DNA of 64,000 nt. Origin: Enterococcus sp. DIV2402 (GTDB taxonomy: Bacteria > Bacillota > Bacilli > Lactobacillales > Enterococcaceae). The stretch lies in NCBI RefSeq assembly GCF_017426705.2, contig NZ_CP147251.1:2084501-2148500 (forward strand), given 5' to 3'. Positions 48,708 through 57,536 of this stretch are shown here, in pieces (the stretch's first letter is position 1; every line of letters starts with the position of its first letter). The position numbers and the translations under genes are program-made. Below the pieces are notes generated by a model. That model had not been told where the DNA came from and made no database searches. It worked only from the letters and a program-made list of their open reading frames with translations.

Positions 48708-49637
48708 TTAAAATTCGTAATCTTCATTATTCATCGCTTCTGTTTGATTACTTAATATTTGTCGCGCCTCTTTTCGTAAATCATCAATGTTTGTTAACCA
48801 GCTATCTAGTTTACTTCCTATCATTTGAGGTAATTCAAAGAAAACCGTTTCTGAAGATCCAACTAGTTGAAAGAAATAATTAGTTGCATAGTGAACCAAT
48901 TCTTTAGCAATCTCGCTTTCCGTGCTGTATCGACAAATCAGTTTTTCTTCAAGAGGCAAGATTTTTTCTACCAATTCAACGACCCATTCCATTACGGCAA
49001 CTTGTTCTACTACAGGCAATTCTTGATAAGCTAATTGAAATTTATACCCAATATAGGCGCAATAAATCCCGCCTCCTCGTAAGATGTTACCAATTAATTG
49101 ATTGGTTTGAACAAGTTGAGTTTCTACTAAGATGGGGGATAATCTACCATAAGCTAGAACTGTCTCACCTAACAAGAAAGCCACTTTTTTTTGCAATTCA
49201 CTGCCTGATTGATAGACTTCATCGATGATAGTCAATTCCAACGCTAATTCTACTTGGCGGTCAGCAAAGGCATAGTATTCAGCCGTTTGATCTTCTGTTA
49301 AAAAGGCTCGAAAGAAAGTGGTCATGGCCTTTGTATGAACAGATTCCATAAACGTCGTGATATTTAAGACAGCTTCTTCTTGTTGGGTTTGAATTCCTCT
49401 TCTCAGACTGGGGGCACCATATTCTGACTGCAAGGCATAATTTAACGACAAACTAGCCATCATCTTGTTCAAGTTTTCCTTTTTTCTTTTTGCTAGGTTT
49501 TCCCATACGAAAAGATCTTCTTTTAAAGGTAAACGTGTATCCAACCAGAAATTGTTGGTTAATTTTTCCCAGGTATATTGATCTAAGGTATCTTGAAGTT
49601 CGTCCCAATTGACGGCTTTGTAGTATAAAAAGTTCAT
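48708..49637 (-). CDS. NrdF paralogue lacking metal ligands and radical tyrosine
   Basis: This intact 309-residue frame aligns end to end with the adjacent NrdF (WLDTRLPL, QSEYG, FMESVHTKA, IGYKFQL, NEDYEF), but key residues are changed. The ligand Asp63 becomes Tyr67, the radical Tyr101 becomes Met105, the ligand Glu188 becomes Gly189 and His191 becomes Tyr192. Glu98, His101 and Glu158 remain. The C-terminal tail that docks on NrdE is kept. It cannot form a normal di-metal tyrosyl-radical cofactor. It may act as a non-catalytic partner of NrdF, as yeast Rnr4 does for Rnr2, or be a paralogue losing function. It lies 22 nt upstream of nrdF. Confidence 0.85.
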   Translation of the reverse strand: MNFLYYKAVNWDELQDTLDQYTWEKLTNNFWLDTRLPLKEDLFVWENLAKRKKENLNKMMASLSLNYALQSEYGAPSLRRGIQTQQEEAVLNITTFMESVHTKAMTTFFRAFLTEDQTAEYYAFADRQVELALELTIIDEVYQSGSELQKKVAFLLGETVLAYGRLSPILVETQLVQTNQLIGNILRGGGIYCAYIGYKFQLAYQELPVVEQVAVMEWVVELVEKILPLEEKLICRYSTESEIAKELVHYATNYFFQLVGSSETVFFELPQMIGSKLDSWLTNIDDLRKEARQILSNQTEAMNNEDYEF

Positions 49638-49672
49638 TGTATTCTCTCCTTTGTTTCAGCTATCTATTATTG

Positions 49673-50297
49673 TTAAATCATACAAGCTGTACATTCATTG
49701 GCTGTATGAATCTCATCATCTTCGGTAAATGTACGAACGTAATACAACGACTTAATTCCTTTAGTCCAGGCATAATTACGTAAGCGATTTAAGTCCCTCG
49801 TGGTCATTAGGGATGTCCCTTGATTCTTCCACTCATAGAGCCCTTCTGGTAAAACCGACCGCATAAATAAGGTTAAACTCATCCCTTGATCAATATGTTT
49901 TTGTGCAACTGCGTAGGTATCAATGATTCTTCGTTGATCCAAATCATAAGCTGACGTATAAAATGGCAAGGTCTGATCACTTAAAAGCGGTGCTGGATAA
50001 AAGATAGAACCCACATTACTTTCTTGACGTTGCTCGACTAATTGTGTTATTGGATGAAGAGACGCACTGGTTTCGTTGATATATGAAATCGATCCATTTG
50101 GTGCAATTGCTAATCGATTGCGATGATATAAACCATCCTTAGCAACAGCTTCTTTTAATGCTTGCCAATCAGCTTTAGTTGGTAAATGAATTGCTGCAAA
50201 TAATTCTTTATTTTTAGCCTCTTTCAATTCAAAATCCATGGCCAAATAGGTGTCAAAATAGTCTCCATTAGCATAAGTCGGTTGTTCAATGGGAAAT
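49673..50297 (-). pseudogene. nrdE: Class Ib ribonucleotide reductase alpha subunit, C-terminal fragment
   Basis: About 205 C-terminal residues remain: FPIEQPTYANGDYF, NRLAIAPNGSISYINETSAS (loop with conserved Asn/Ser), KGIKSLYYVRTF and the redox tail ECTACMI. The upstream two-thirds are replaced at about 50297 by an IS3-family remnant, so the subunit has lost its catalytic site. Confidence 0.9.
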
Positions 50298-50815
50298 CGA
50301 GTGTCTTATCTGATTCACATCAAAGAAATGGCTATACAGATGAAAAAAGAGAATATTCCTGTAAAAATGATTATGGAAGAATTAGGAATTAAGAACAAAA
50401 CACAAATTGAAACGTGGTGGCGTTGGTATCGTAATGGTGATAATCACCGACTGGTTTAGCTGGTTGGAAAACAGTATTCTTATGGAAAAGGTCCAGAAGA
50501 TCAATCAAATGAACAACAGCTCAAAAATGAAAATAAATTTTTAAAAATGCACATTGAGGTGCTAAAAAAGTACAAAGAATTGGAAAGAATGTGGAGCCAG
50601 AAATATTTGTAAAATTAGTCAAAAGAATGAAAGGAAAATTAACCATTACTGCATTGTGTCAGCTTTTCGAAGTTTCGCGAGCTACCTATTATCGTTGGAC
50701 TCATCGGAAATACTTCGGGAAATTAACTGCCCTTGAAGAAGCTGTTCGTTGCCTCTATATAAAAAGCCGAGCAATGATACAATAAATGTACGAATCACTC
50801 AGCTTTTTTCATCTA
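50298..50815 (+). mobile_element. IS3-family insertion sequence remnant
   Basis: The plus frame reads HIKEMAIQMKKENIPVKMIM, NKTQIETWWRWYRNGDNHRL, a stop (TAG 50457-50459), then GKQYSYGKGPEDQSNEQQLK and LKKYKELERMW, the helix-turn-helix and leucine-zipper parts of an IS3-type OrfA. A second frame at 50591-50785 (LTITALCQLFEVSRATYYRW) is the start of OrfB, cut before the DDE domain. Both IS ends and most of the transposase are gone. It interrupts nrdE. Confidence 0.8.
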
Positions 50816-50855
50816 AAACATTATTTTGAATTTTATCTATACATATGAGAGTACT

Positions 50856-51530
50856 TTACAAAAAGTAGTAACTATGGTTTCCTGTAATCACCTTATCTCC
50901 CATTATTGACATTCCGTTATCAAATTCTATATATAAATTTTTTTCTTGCAATATTAATCGACTATCTTTCACGTTGTCCTTTAAAAAATCCCTTATCTTC
51001 CTATTTGAAACCGGATAGCTAATTCTATCAATCTTCGTACTTCCATTAGGATGAGTATATTTAATGGGGCGTGGATTCGTAGAAAAGTGACTCATAACAA
51101 ATGGATACTCAAAATCGTCTGGAAAAAACACTTGATAGTTTAATTTTCTATTATTTGTATCAATTCTTCTAGTTCTCAATAATTGACCTTTGCCATCTAA
51201 TTGTTTAATTACATATTTTAATTCTTTTTTCGATCCTTCTAAACAAATATCTTGTAATCCTTCAGGCCCATTTTCCCAAGTATTCACTCGTTGAATAAAT
51301 TGTTTATTTATAAAAATTGAAAATATTTTTTTTGCATACGTAGGTAAACCAGTATTCTCCAATAACTCTAAGTATGCTCCTTGAGAAAAATAAATCAATG
51401 CATTGTACGGTTTGTTTTTTCTACCATATTCTACTTTAAAACCAAATCTTCTAAATTTTTTTACTGCTGCATCCAAATTATTTACTTTATAAATAATATG
51501 TCCTACAAACATTTTCACACCTCGATTCAT
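50856..51530 (-). CDS. VOC (glyoxalase-like) superfamily protein
   Basis: The 224-residue protein begins MFVGHIIYKVNNLDAAVKKF after a short leader, with EYGRKNKPYNALIYF and LELLENTGLP, the beta-alpha-beta-beta-beta pattern of a VOC module. A second module follows from about 110 (YQVFFPDDFEYPFVMSHF). Reaction unknown. It follows the methyltransferase by 4 nt as the last gene of the metal-transport operon, and a broken copy lies beside a decayed metal-transport locus at 29095. Confidence 0.75.
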   Translation of the reverse strand: MNRGVKMFVGHIIYKVNNLDAAVKKFRRFGFKVEYGRKNKPYNALIYFSQGAYLELLENTGLPTYAKKIFSIFINKQFIQRVNTWENGPEGLQDICLEGSKKELKYVIKQLDGKGQLLRTRRIDTNNRKLNYQVFFPDDFEYPFVMSHFSTNPRPIKYTHPNGSTKIDRISYPVSNRKIRDFLKDNVKDSRLILQEKNLYIEFDNGMSIMGDKVITGNHSYYFL

Positions 51531-51534
51531 TACA

Positions 51535-52326
51535 TTATTTTTCCAATTGATAAATTGCTAAACGATTGTTCATTTGCTTAATTATCGGTAACACAGAAAA
51601 CAGCCAGCCTAGCAATGAATATTTTCGCATGACAGCGTTGAAACTCTCTTCTTTTATTAACTTCAAATAGGGATACAAGTGAGTTAGTTCATGGCCATTT
51701 TTCGTTCCCCATTTGATTTGAGCCTGAGTATGCCTTAGAGCATCATGATACTTAGCATTTTCAACAAAAAAAGAGGACATTAACTCGGTTATTAAAATAT
51801 AGTTTTCAAATCTACTGGAAAGAAGGTGAAATAAATGAATGATTTCTTCTGTATTAAAATACATTAATAACCCTTCAGCTATAATAATTATTTTGCCTCT
51901 TTTTATGATTCGTTTTAACCAATCAGAATCCAATACTGAAGAAGAAACTATAACTTCTCTTCTTCTAGGTTCAAAAAAATTTTTCCTTAATGCAATTGCA
52001 TCTGGCAAATCGATGTTATACCACATAATTCTCCCGTTATCCACTCTAGAAAAACGATCATCTAAACCACACCCTAAGTTCAAGAAAGTCGCTGTCGGAA
52101 ATTGCTTAACATAATATTCTACTTCTTGATCAAACATAATTGTTCTCGCGACAACACCTTCATGACTCATAAACTTATCATATTTATAAATATCAATGTC
52201 CATCGCTTTAGTAATACTTACAGCTTTAAAATCACTTAATCTAGCATTGTTTCGTCGTGTCTCATTTGCTCTAATACTAAGCGGTATCAACATCGTTTCT
52301 TGAACACTTCCTAAATCAATGGGCAT
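51535..52326 (-). CDS. SAM-dependent methyltransferase, PPM (leucine carboxyl methyltransferase-like) family
   Basis: The 263-residue protein has TFLNLGCGLDDRFSRVDNG (SAM-binding glycine loop), WYNIDLPDAI (acidic ribose-binding strand) and IIIAEGLLMYF, the hallmark order of PPM-type O-methyltransferases. The N-terminal ANETRRNNARLSD segment is also typical. It is in the metal-transport operon, 40 nt after the phosphatase and 4 nt before the VOC gene. Substrate unknown. Confidence 0.82.
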   Translation of the reverse strand: MPIDLGSVQETMLIPLSIRANETRRNNARLSDFKAVSITKAMDIDIYKYDKFMSHEGVVARTIMFDQEVEYYVKQFPTATFLNLGCGLDDRFSRVDNGRIMWYNIDLPDAIALRKNFFEPRRREVIVSSSVLDSDWLKRIIKRGKIIIIAEGLLMYFNTEEIIHLFHLLSSRFENYILITELMSSFFVENAKYHDALRHTQAQIKWGTKNGHELTHLYPYLKLIKEESFNAVMRKYSLLGWLFSVLPIIKQMNNRLAIYQLEK

Positions 52327-52365
52327 CTTCTCTCCTCCTTTTTAAAATAAATTTTCTATCTTCAT

Positions 52366-52824
52366 TTACAATTCCTCTTTCAAACGAAATAACCAAAGTT
52401 TACATAAACGATTTATTCTGCGTATAGTAAACAAAAATTTTCCTGTGTAGATAGGATCTTCAATATCTAACAGTATTTCCTTATCAGATATACTCGTAAA
52501 CAAGTAAATTTTTTCTGTAACATCTGAGGCATACTGAACATTTAATTCATAAAAAATGTCTTGATCCATCGCTAGAATATAGTCATACTCATCCAATTTT
52601 TTTCTTCCTATAAAAGTAGCGTGATACTTACTGGCATCACAACCAAACCATTTCAAATATCTACTGATTTTAGGATGGATTTTTTTACCATGCGTGCGTT
52701 TCAATAAACCTGCAGACTCAACCTTAATTGTATGAATATTGGCTTCATTAAGCATTTTTTTCAATAAATATTGACCTGCTGGTGAACGGCAAATGTTTCC
52801 TTTACAAACAAAGAGTACTTTCAT
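52366..52824 (-). CDS. Low-molecular-weight protein tyrosine phosphatase-like protein
   Basis: The 152-residue protein begins KVLFVCKGNICRSPAGQYLL, with the C(X)5R P-loop (Cys7 to Arg13) and ends with a DIEDPI-type acid loop (catalytic DP). It could dephosphorylate Tyr or arginine or reduce arsenate-like anions; family and fold are clear, substrate is not. Its start directly abuts the permease stop, so it is translated with the transporter. Confidence 0.85.
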   Translation of the reverse strand: MKVLFVCKGNICRSPAGQYLLKKMLNEANIHTIKVESAGLLKRTHGKKIHPKISRYLKWFGCDASKYHATFIGRKKLDEYDYILAMDQDIFYELNVQYASDVTEKIYLFTSISDKEILLDIEDPIYTGKFLFTIRRINRLCKLWLFRLKEEL

Positions 52825-53913
52825 CTAATCACTCGTTTCAGCACTTAGTAAATTTAATTGTTCTTTATAATGCATTCCTTTTGTCGTTAAACAAAGAATA
52901 TTCTCCGTCACTTCTATATACTCTTTTTGCACTAATTTTCTGATGAATTTTTCTACTTTTGTTTCACTCCAATTAAGCTTATCACTAAGTTCTTCTTTGT
53001 TCTGTTCCTTTTCTTCAGCTAAATAAACCAATAGTAAATTCATCTGATAGCGTTTTTTCAATTGAAGATGTTTCATTTGCTTTCCAATTAATCCATTTGG
53101 GTAAAAAATAAAAGTTAACAAAAAAGTGACGAACGCTAGAGTAGCGCTCATACCTGTCATTGAGACATCAAAGTGTATCGCAAGCCAATAACCCAGCAAG
53201 CTATTTCCAATACCATATATCATAGACAATAAAATCATAATATATAATCGTTTAGATAATAAATAGGCGCTTAAAACAGGTGCGACCATGAAAGAAATAA
53301 CTAAGATTGATCCTACTGCATTAAAAGCGACTACCGTAGTAATTGAAACCAGTGTCATTAATACAAAATGAAGGAGCGATACAGCAATACCAATAGACGC
53401 AGCATATTGTCCATCAAATGTGGAAACTTTCAATTGATTGTAAAAAAGAATGATAAATAAAAAATTGATAAGAAAAACAACGGACATTTCAACAAAAGTT
53501 CGAGGGAACGTCATTCCGAAAACAGTGACTGTATTTAATGAAGCAAAAATCACTTCTCCACTAAGAACGACATCAATATCTAAATGGACATTACGCGCAA
53601 ACTTCGAAATAATAATGATGGCAATCGCAAAGAGTAACGGAAAAACCAAACCTGTTGCAGCGTCATTTTTTAAATTAAATTTTTTTACCAATGCTTCAAT
53701 TGCATACACTGTGAATACACCGAATAAGGCAGCTCCTAGAAATAGGAACGGAGAATCTAAATCATGCGCAACGAAATACCCAGCAACAATACCAAGTAAT
53801 ACAGTGTGGGAGATGGCATCTGAAACCATTGCTAAATTTCTTAAAACTAAAAATACACCTACCAAACTACAAGACATAGCTGTGATAATTAAAACTGACA
53901 ATGCACCCATCAT
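52825..53913 (-). CDS. Metal ABC transporter permease with C-terminal helix-turn-helix domain
   Basis: This 362-residue protein is an ABC-3 family permease (about eight helices, residues 1-275, LRNLAMVSDAISHTVLLG at the ATPase contact). It is followed by a hydrophilic extension (about 290-362, LNWSETKVEKFIRKLVQKEY) resembling a winged helix. Such extensions occur in TroC/TroD-type Mn/Fe/Zn permeases. It overlaps the other permease by 4 nt. Confidence 0.88.
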   Translation of the reverse strand: MMGALSVLIITAMSCSLVGVFLVLRNLAMVSDAISHTVLLGIVAGYFVAHDLDSPFLFLGAALFGVFTVYAIEALVKKFNLKNDAATGLVFPLLFAIAIIIISKFARNVHLDIDVVLSGEVIFASLNTVTVFGMTFPRTFVEMSVVFLINFLFIILFYNQLKVSTFDGQYAASIGIAVSLLHFVLMTLVSITTVVAFNAVGSILVISFMVAPVLSAYLLSKRLYIMILLSMIYGIGNSLLGYWLAIHFDVSMTGMSATLAFVTFLLTFIFYPNGLIGKQMKHLQLKKRYQMNLLLVYLAEEKEQNKEELSDKLNWSETKVEKFIRKLVQKEYIEVTENILCLTTKGMHYKEQLNLLSAETSD

Positions 53914-54800
53914 TTTACACCCTTTCTCTTACGTAAAGATCCTGCAATAAAACCTTTTGGTGAAAAAAGAATGGAAAAAATAGCAACTATGGACATCATA
54001 AGAATAATCATTGGCCCGGTCGGCATATTTTTTACGGTTGAACTAATATAAGTTCCAACAAATGCGGAACCTCCACCAACTATTCCTGCAATAAGTAAAA
54101 CAATAGGGAATCGATTGCTCCACTGTAAACCAGTGATAGCTGGAGCAATAAGCATACTACTAATCAAAATCGCTCCTACTGCTTTTAGCCCAACCGAAAT
54201 CAAGACCATCGACATAATTAAAATCAACCAATTTAAAAAGGAGGCTTTAATCCCCACTGACCGAGCAAATTGCTCATCAAAAACAAAAATTTTTATTTCT
54301 TTATAAAATAGTAATAACAACGAAATGGAAATAATCGCTGCCAAAATAATTAAATAAACATCATTTCTCATCAAGTAAGCAGCTTGTCCAAAAATATAAT
54401 TCTGCAATCCAGCTTGAGAAGCATTGGAATACTGTGGATTTCCTTGAATATAGCTTTTTAATACCATTCCCAATCCAAAGAAAGAAGATAAAACTAAAGC
54501 GAGGATACTATCCATTTCTATTTTTGAATTCTTACCAATCAATTGAATGGAAAAAAAGGCAATAATACCTGAGAACAATGCACCTAATGCTAAAATAATT
54601 GGATTTCGTTGTTGAAACAACATAAAACTAATAACAATTCCAGCAAATGACGAATGTCCAATGGCATCACCAATTAAACTTTGACCTTTCAATACACTAA
54701 TTGTCCCAACCATGCCTGAAGCGATGGCCAAAATTACGGTTCCTGCTGCAACTACTAAAAAAGAGTAGTTTGTTAAGATATTAATATCCATAAATCTCAC
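53910..54800 (-). CDS. Metal ABC transporter permease
   Basis: A 296-residue ABC-3 family permease with VLKGQSLIGDAIGHSSFAGI, the coupling helix region, and about eight helices. It forms the channel with 52825-53913 and overlaps the ATPase gene by 20 nt. Confidence 0.9.
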   Translation of the reverse strand: MRFMDINILTNYSFLVVAAGTVILAIASGMVGTISVLKGQSLIGDAIGHSSFAGIVISFMLFQQRNPIILALGALFSGIIAFFSIQLIGKNSKIEMDSILALVLSSFFGLGMVLKSYIQGNPQYSNASQAGLQNYIFGQAAYLMRNDVYLIILAAIISISLLLLFYKEIKIFVFDEQFARSVGIKASFLNWLILIMSMVLISVGLKAVGAILISSMLIAPAITGLQWSNRFPIVLLIAGIVGGGSAFVGTYISSTVKNMPTGPMIILMMSIVAIFSILFSPKGFIAGSLRKRKGVK

Positions 54801-55512
54801 CTATCTTACTACCATATGCCTGATTAATTTTTTCTTCTAAAAAAGCCTCTCTCAAAGAGCCAGTCGATACAAGCTCTTTATTTAAAATAATGACGTGATC
54901 AAAGTACTCTTTAACAGTTGATAAATCATGGTGTACGACAATAATCGTTTTCCCTTGCGCTTGAAAGTCATTCAGAATTTCAATAATCAATTTCTCGGTC
55001 TTAATATCTACCCCTTGCATCGGTTCATCCAAAAAATAGATTTCTGCATCTTGGCAAATAGCACGAGCTAAAAAGACGCGTTGCCGTTGCCCACCAGACA
55101 ATTGCGAGATTTGACGATCTTTAAAGTCTTCCATCCCAACTTGTTTTAACGAAGCTAAAGCCTGTTCCTTGTCTTTTTTGTTAGCTCGTTTCAGCATGCC
55201 ACTATACACATAGCGCCCCATCAATACTACATCAAAAACTGTTGTTGGAAAATCCCAATGAACGCTGCTTGATTGAGGCACATAGGCAATTTTTTTATAA
55301 ATTTTTTGATAATCTTTTCCTAAAATCTTGGTTTCACCTGAAATTGGCTTAAGCAATCCTAAAATTCCTTTGATTAAGGTTGACTTTCCTGCTCCATTAG
55401 GACCAACAATAGCTGTTTTGCTATTGTTGGCAATGGATAAATTGATATTCCATAAGACAGGACTGTCATGATACGCCATATTCAGATTTTTGACTTCTAC
55501 TACATTTGACAT
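54781..55512 (-). CDS. Metal ABC transporter ATPase
   Basis: A 243-residue ATPase with Walker A GPNGAGKST, signature LSGGQRQR, Walker B IYFLDEPMQGVD and H-loop VHHDL. It is of the Mn/Fe/Zn ABC type and pairs with the two permeases downstream. Confidence 0.92.
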   Translation of the reverse strand: MSNVVEVKNLNMAYHDSPVLWNINLSIANNSKTAIVGPNGAGKSTLIKGILGLLKPISGETKILGKDYQKIYKKIAYVPQSSSVHWDFPTTVFDVVLMGRYVYSGMLKRANKKDKEQALASLKQVGMEDFKDRQISQLSGGQRQRVFLARAICQDAEIYFLDEPMQGVDIKTEKLIIEILNDFQAQGKTIIVVHHDLSTVKEYFDHVIILNKELVSTGSLREAFLEEKINQAYGSKIGEIYGY

Positions 55513-55526
55513 GACATCACCTTCTT

Positions 55527-56465
55527 TTATTTCAGATTTTCAACAATTAAATCAACATTATGTTTATACATATCAATATACGTGTCGCCAGCTTCGCCAA
55601 TAGGTGCTAATGAATCAGAGAATAATTCTTGACCATGCCCACTAACAACTTTGACAGTACCACCTTTAGCCTCGACATCTTCTTTCAATCTTTCCATACG
55701 TGCTGGGTCTGTTGTCGATTCTGCAAACACTGCTTTTACTTTGTGTTCCACAATAAAGTCAACGGTTTCTGAAATATCCGCATTAGATGCTTCTGATTCA
55801 GTGCTGACACCTTGAGGAGCAATAACCTCTATACCATAGCTTCTTGCAAAATAGTTAAATGCATCATGTGGTGTAATTAAATAGCGTTCACTTTCAGGGA
55901 TTTCTTGAATTTCATCTGCAATATATGTGTCCAATTCATTTAATTCTTTTTTGTAATCCGTAGCTTTATCTTTGACCGACTCGTCATTTAACAAAGTAGC
56001 TAATTCATCTGCTGCCACATCAACCGCTTTTTGATATAACTGAATATCAAACCAGAAATGAGGATCAACTACTTCTTCGCCATCTTCTTGCATCATATTG
56101 ATATCTGAATCAGAAAAATCTTTTGCAACAGCTGTACCTGTATTTTCTAACGCATCCACCATTTGTCCTTCAAAATGTAATCCGTGGTAAAGAACTAAAT
56201 CTGCAGAAGTTAATTTATCTAAATCACTTGGAGCAGCAACGTATAAATGTGGATCTTCCCCTGCCGGTATAATTTGTTGAATCTCAACTTTATCTCCTGC
56301 TAGTTGTGCAACCATATCCTGTAAAAAAGATGTTGTGACAGTTACCACTGGTTTTCCTGAATCATTATCACTATCACTTCCAATCGTTTCAGTACCTCCA
56401 TTACTACAAGCTACTAAAAATCCCAACGACATTACCGTCACTAACAAACCAACAAATTTCTTCAT
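55527..56465 (-). CDS. Metal-binding lipoprotein of the ABC transporter (TroA/ZnuA-like)
   Basis: The 312-residue protein has a lipoprotein signal (GFLVACSNGG, lipid-modified Cys20). Cluster A-I ligands are visible: His in GEDPHLYVA, His in VVDPHFWFD, Glu in VFAESTTDPAR, and a C-terminal Asp. There is no long His-rich loop, which favours Mn2+/Fe2+ over Zn2+. GGAGAG precedes ATG 56465. Members of this group in enterococci include EfaA; I did not assign that name since the operon context differs. Confidence 0.9.
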   Translation of the reverse strand: MKKFVGLLVTVMSLGFLVACSNGGTETIGSDSDNDSGKPVVTVTTSFLQDMVAQLAGDKVEIQQIIPAGEDPHLYVAAPSDLDKLTSADLVLYHGLHFEGQMVDALENTGTAVAKDFSDSDINMMQEDGEEVVDPHFWFDIQLYQKAVDVAADELATLLNDESVKDKATDYKKELNELDTYIADEIQEIPESERYLITPHDAFNYFARSYGIEVIAPQGVSTESEASNADISETVDFIVEHKVKAVFAESTTDPARMERLKEDVEAKGGTVKVVSGHGQELFSDSLAPIGEAGDTYIDMYKHNVDLIVENLK

Positions 56466-56489
56466 AAAAATCTCTCCATTCTGTTACAT

Positions 56490-56506
56490 ATGAGAATAAT
56501 TCTCAT
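56490..56506. promoter_or_regulatory. Fur-type 7-1-7 box before the metal lipoprotein gene
   Basis: ATGAGAATAATTCTCAT is a perfect palindrome around a central base. Its core TGAGAATAATTCTCA shares the TGAGAAT half-site with the Fur box at 28526 and matches the TGATAATNATTATCA consensus with one symmetric change. It lies 25-41 nt before the start codon, in the leader. Confidence 0.65.
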
Positions 56507-56538
56507 TTGTAATTTATAATTTATTACCTATTGGCTAT

Positions 56539-56568
56539 AATTTACTATAAATTTTAGGTGTGTGTCAA
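56539..56568 (-). promoter_or_regulatory. Promoter of the metal transport operon
   Basis: On the minus strand TTGACA (56568-56563) and TAAATT (56544-56539) are 18 nt apart. A TTTAGG/CCTAAA-like half-site of DtxR-family operators (CCTAAAATTTATAG) lies in the spacer. Confidence 0.5.
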
Positions 56569-56610
56569 CATATTTTTAGGCAAGCCATAAAAATATGTTT
56601 TTAATTATAA

Positions 56611-56982
56611 TCAAGTGAGATTCAAAAACAGTTCAAGCTTGTTAAAGAAAAGTTGATTATCAATATGTTCTAAATGATTAAGTAAATCCATTATTTCTTC
56701 TTCAGTACATTCCAAATGATGTTCGAAAAAAATACGTAATAATCTTTGTTTTCTTTGTAACTGTTCCACCTTTTTTAATCCATATTTAGTTAATTGAACA
56801 CCTTTATATGGGAAATACTTTACTAATTTATCATTGGCTAACTTTTGAAACATTTCGGTGACTGAAGAATTGGATAGGCTTAAATGTTTGGCAATTTTGT
56901 TATTTCCGACTAACTCTATTTGACCATTGTAATAATAAATCAATTTTAAATACTCTTCTTTTTCTGCTGATAAAGAATTCAT
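56611..56982 (-). CDS. DtxR/MntR-family metal-dependent regulator, short form
   Basis: The 123-residue protein has a winged helix (KIAKHLSLSNSSVTEMFQKL, then KYFPYKGVQLTKYG) and a short dimerisation region with metal-ligand-like residues (FFEHHLECTEEEI, LEHIDNQLF). It lacks the C-terminal SH3-like domain of full DtxR/IdeR, as MntR does. It probably represses the adjacent operon when Mn2+ or Fe2+ is plentiful. AGAGGTGA precedes ATG 56982. Confidence 0.85.
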   Translation of the reverse strand: MNSLSAEKEEYLKLIYYYNGQIELVGNNKIAKHLSLSNSSVTEMFQKLANDKLVKYFPYKGVQLTKYGLKKVEQLQRKQRLLRIFFEHHLECTEEEIMDLLNHLEHIDNQLFFNKLELFLNLT

Positions 56983-56999
56983 TCCAACTCACCTCTTTA

Positions 57000-57023
57000 A
57001 TTTTTAAGGTTATCCTTAAAAAT
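57000..57023. promoter_or_regulatory. DtxR-family operator upstream of its own gene
   Basis: ATTTTTAAGG and CCTTAAAAAT are perfect inverted repeats spaced by 4 nt, of the TTTAGG(N)CCTAAA style used by MntR/EfaR-type repressors. The site lies 17 nt upstream of the regulator start codon and suggests autoregulation. Confidence 0.55.
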
Positions 57024-57295
57024 AGTTTAAAACAACCTACACATAATTGTAAACAGTTTCATAAAACGAAAATTTGAAGTACTATGTAAAAATTCTGATT
57101 TATTAGGTATTTTGATAAAAAAATTTTTTTGTATATATTTTAAATTGTAGTATGCAAGCTTTATGGAATAATACCTCTCTCCTGCTTGGTTTATTTTTTT
57201 CGATTGTCTGTATAATCCACCTTTAATCACTTTAAATTTTCTTGGTATAAAAGCTAATCAATAGACCTTTTGTATCATAATCTAGAAGTTTACTT

Positions 57296-57536
57296 TGATC
57301 GAATTCTCTGGGAGTCGATTAGAACTGTTTCGTTATAATTCAGTCGATGGGAATCCAGAGTTAAAAAAAGTATTAGAAGAAGATCAAATATATTTTAAAT
57401 TAAATTCTTATTACTAATGGCGCACAACAAGTTCTACATCTTCTAGCCTTAACATTAAATGAGTCAGAATCATCAATTGGAACTTGATGAATTAGAAAAA
57501 GTATTAGATGAAATCATCCCAAATATCTCTGTTTAA
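57296..57536 (+). pseudogene. PLP aminotransferase / MocR-type remnant
   Basis: Frames give LFRYNSVDGNPELKKVLEE, then ILITNGAQQVLHLLALTLNE, then LDELEKVLDEIIPNISV, the GNPxLR and ITxGAQQ blocks of fold-type I aminotransferases or MocR regulators. Frameshifts and large deletions break it. Confidence 0.55.

Noticed and set aside
57027..57230. 67-codon minus-strand frame upstream of the DtxR-type gene
   Set aside because: No ribosome binding site and low-complexity basic/aromatic composition; probably chance.
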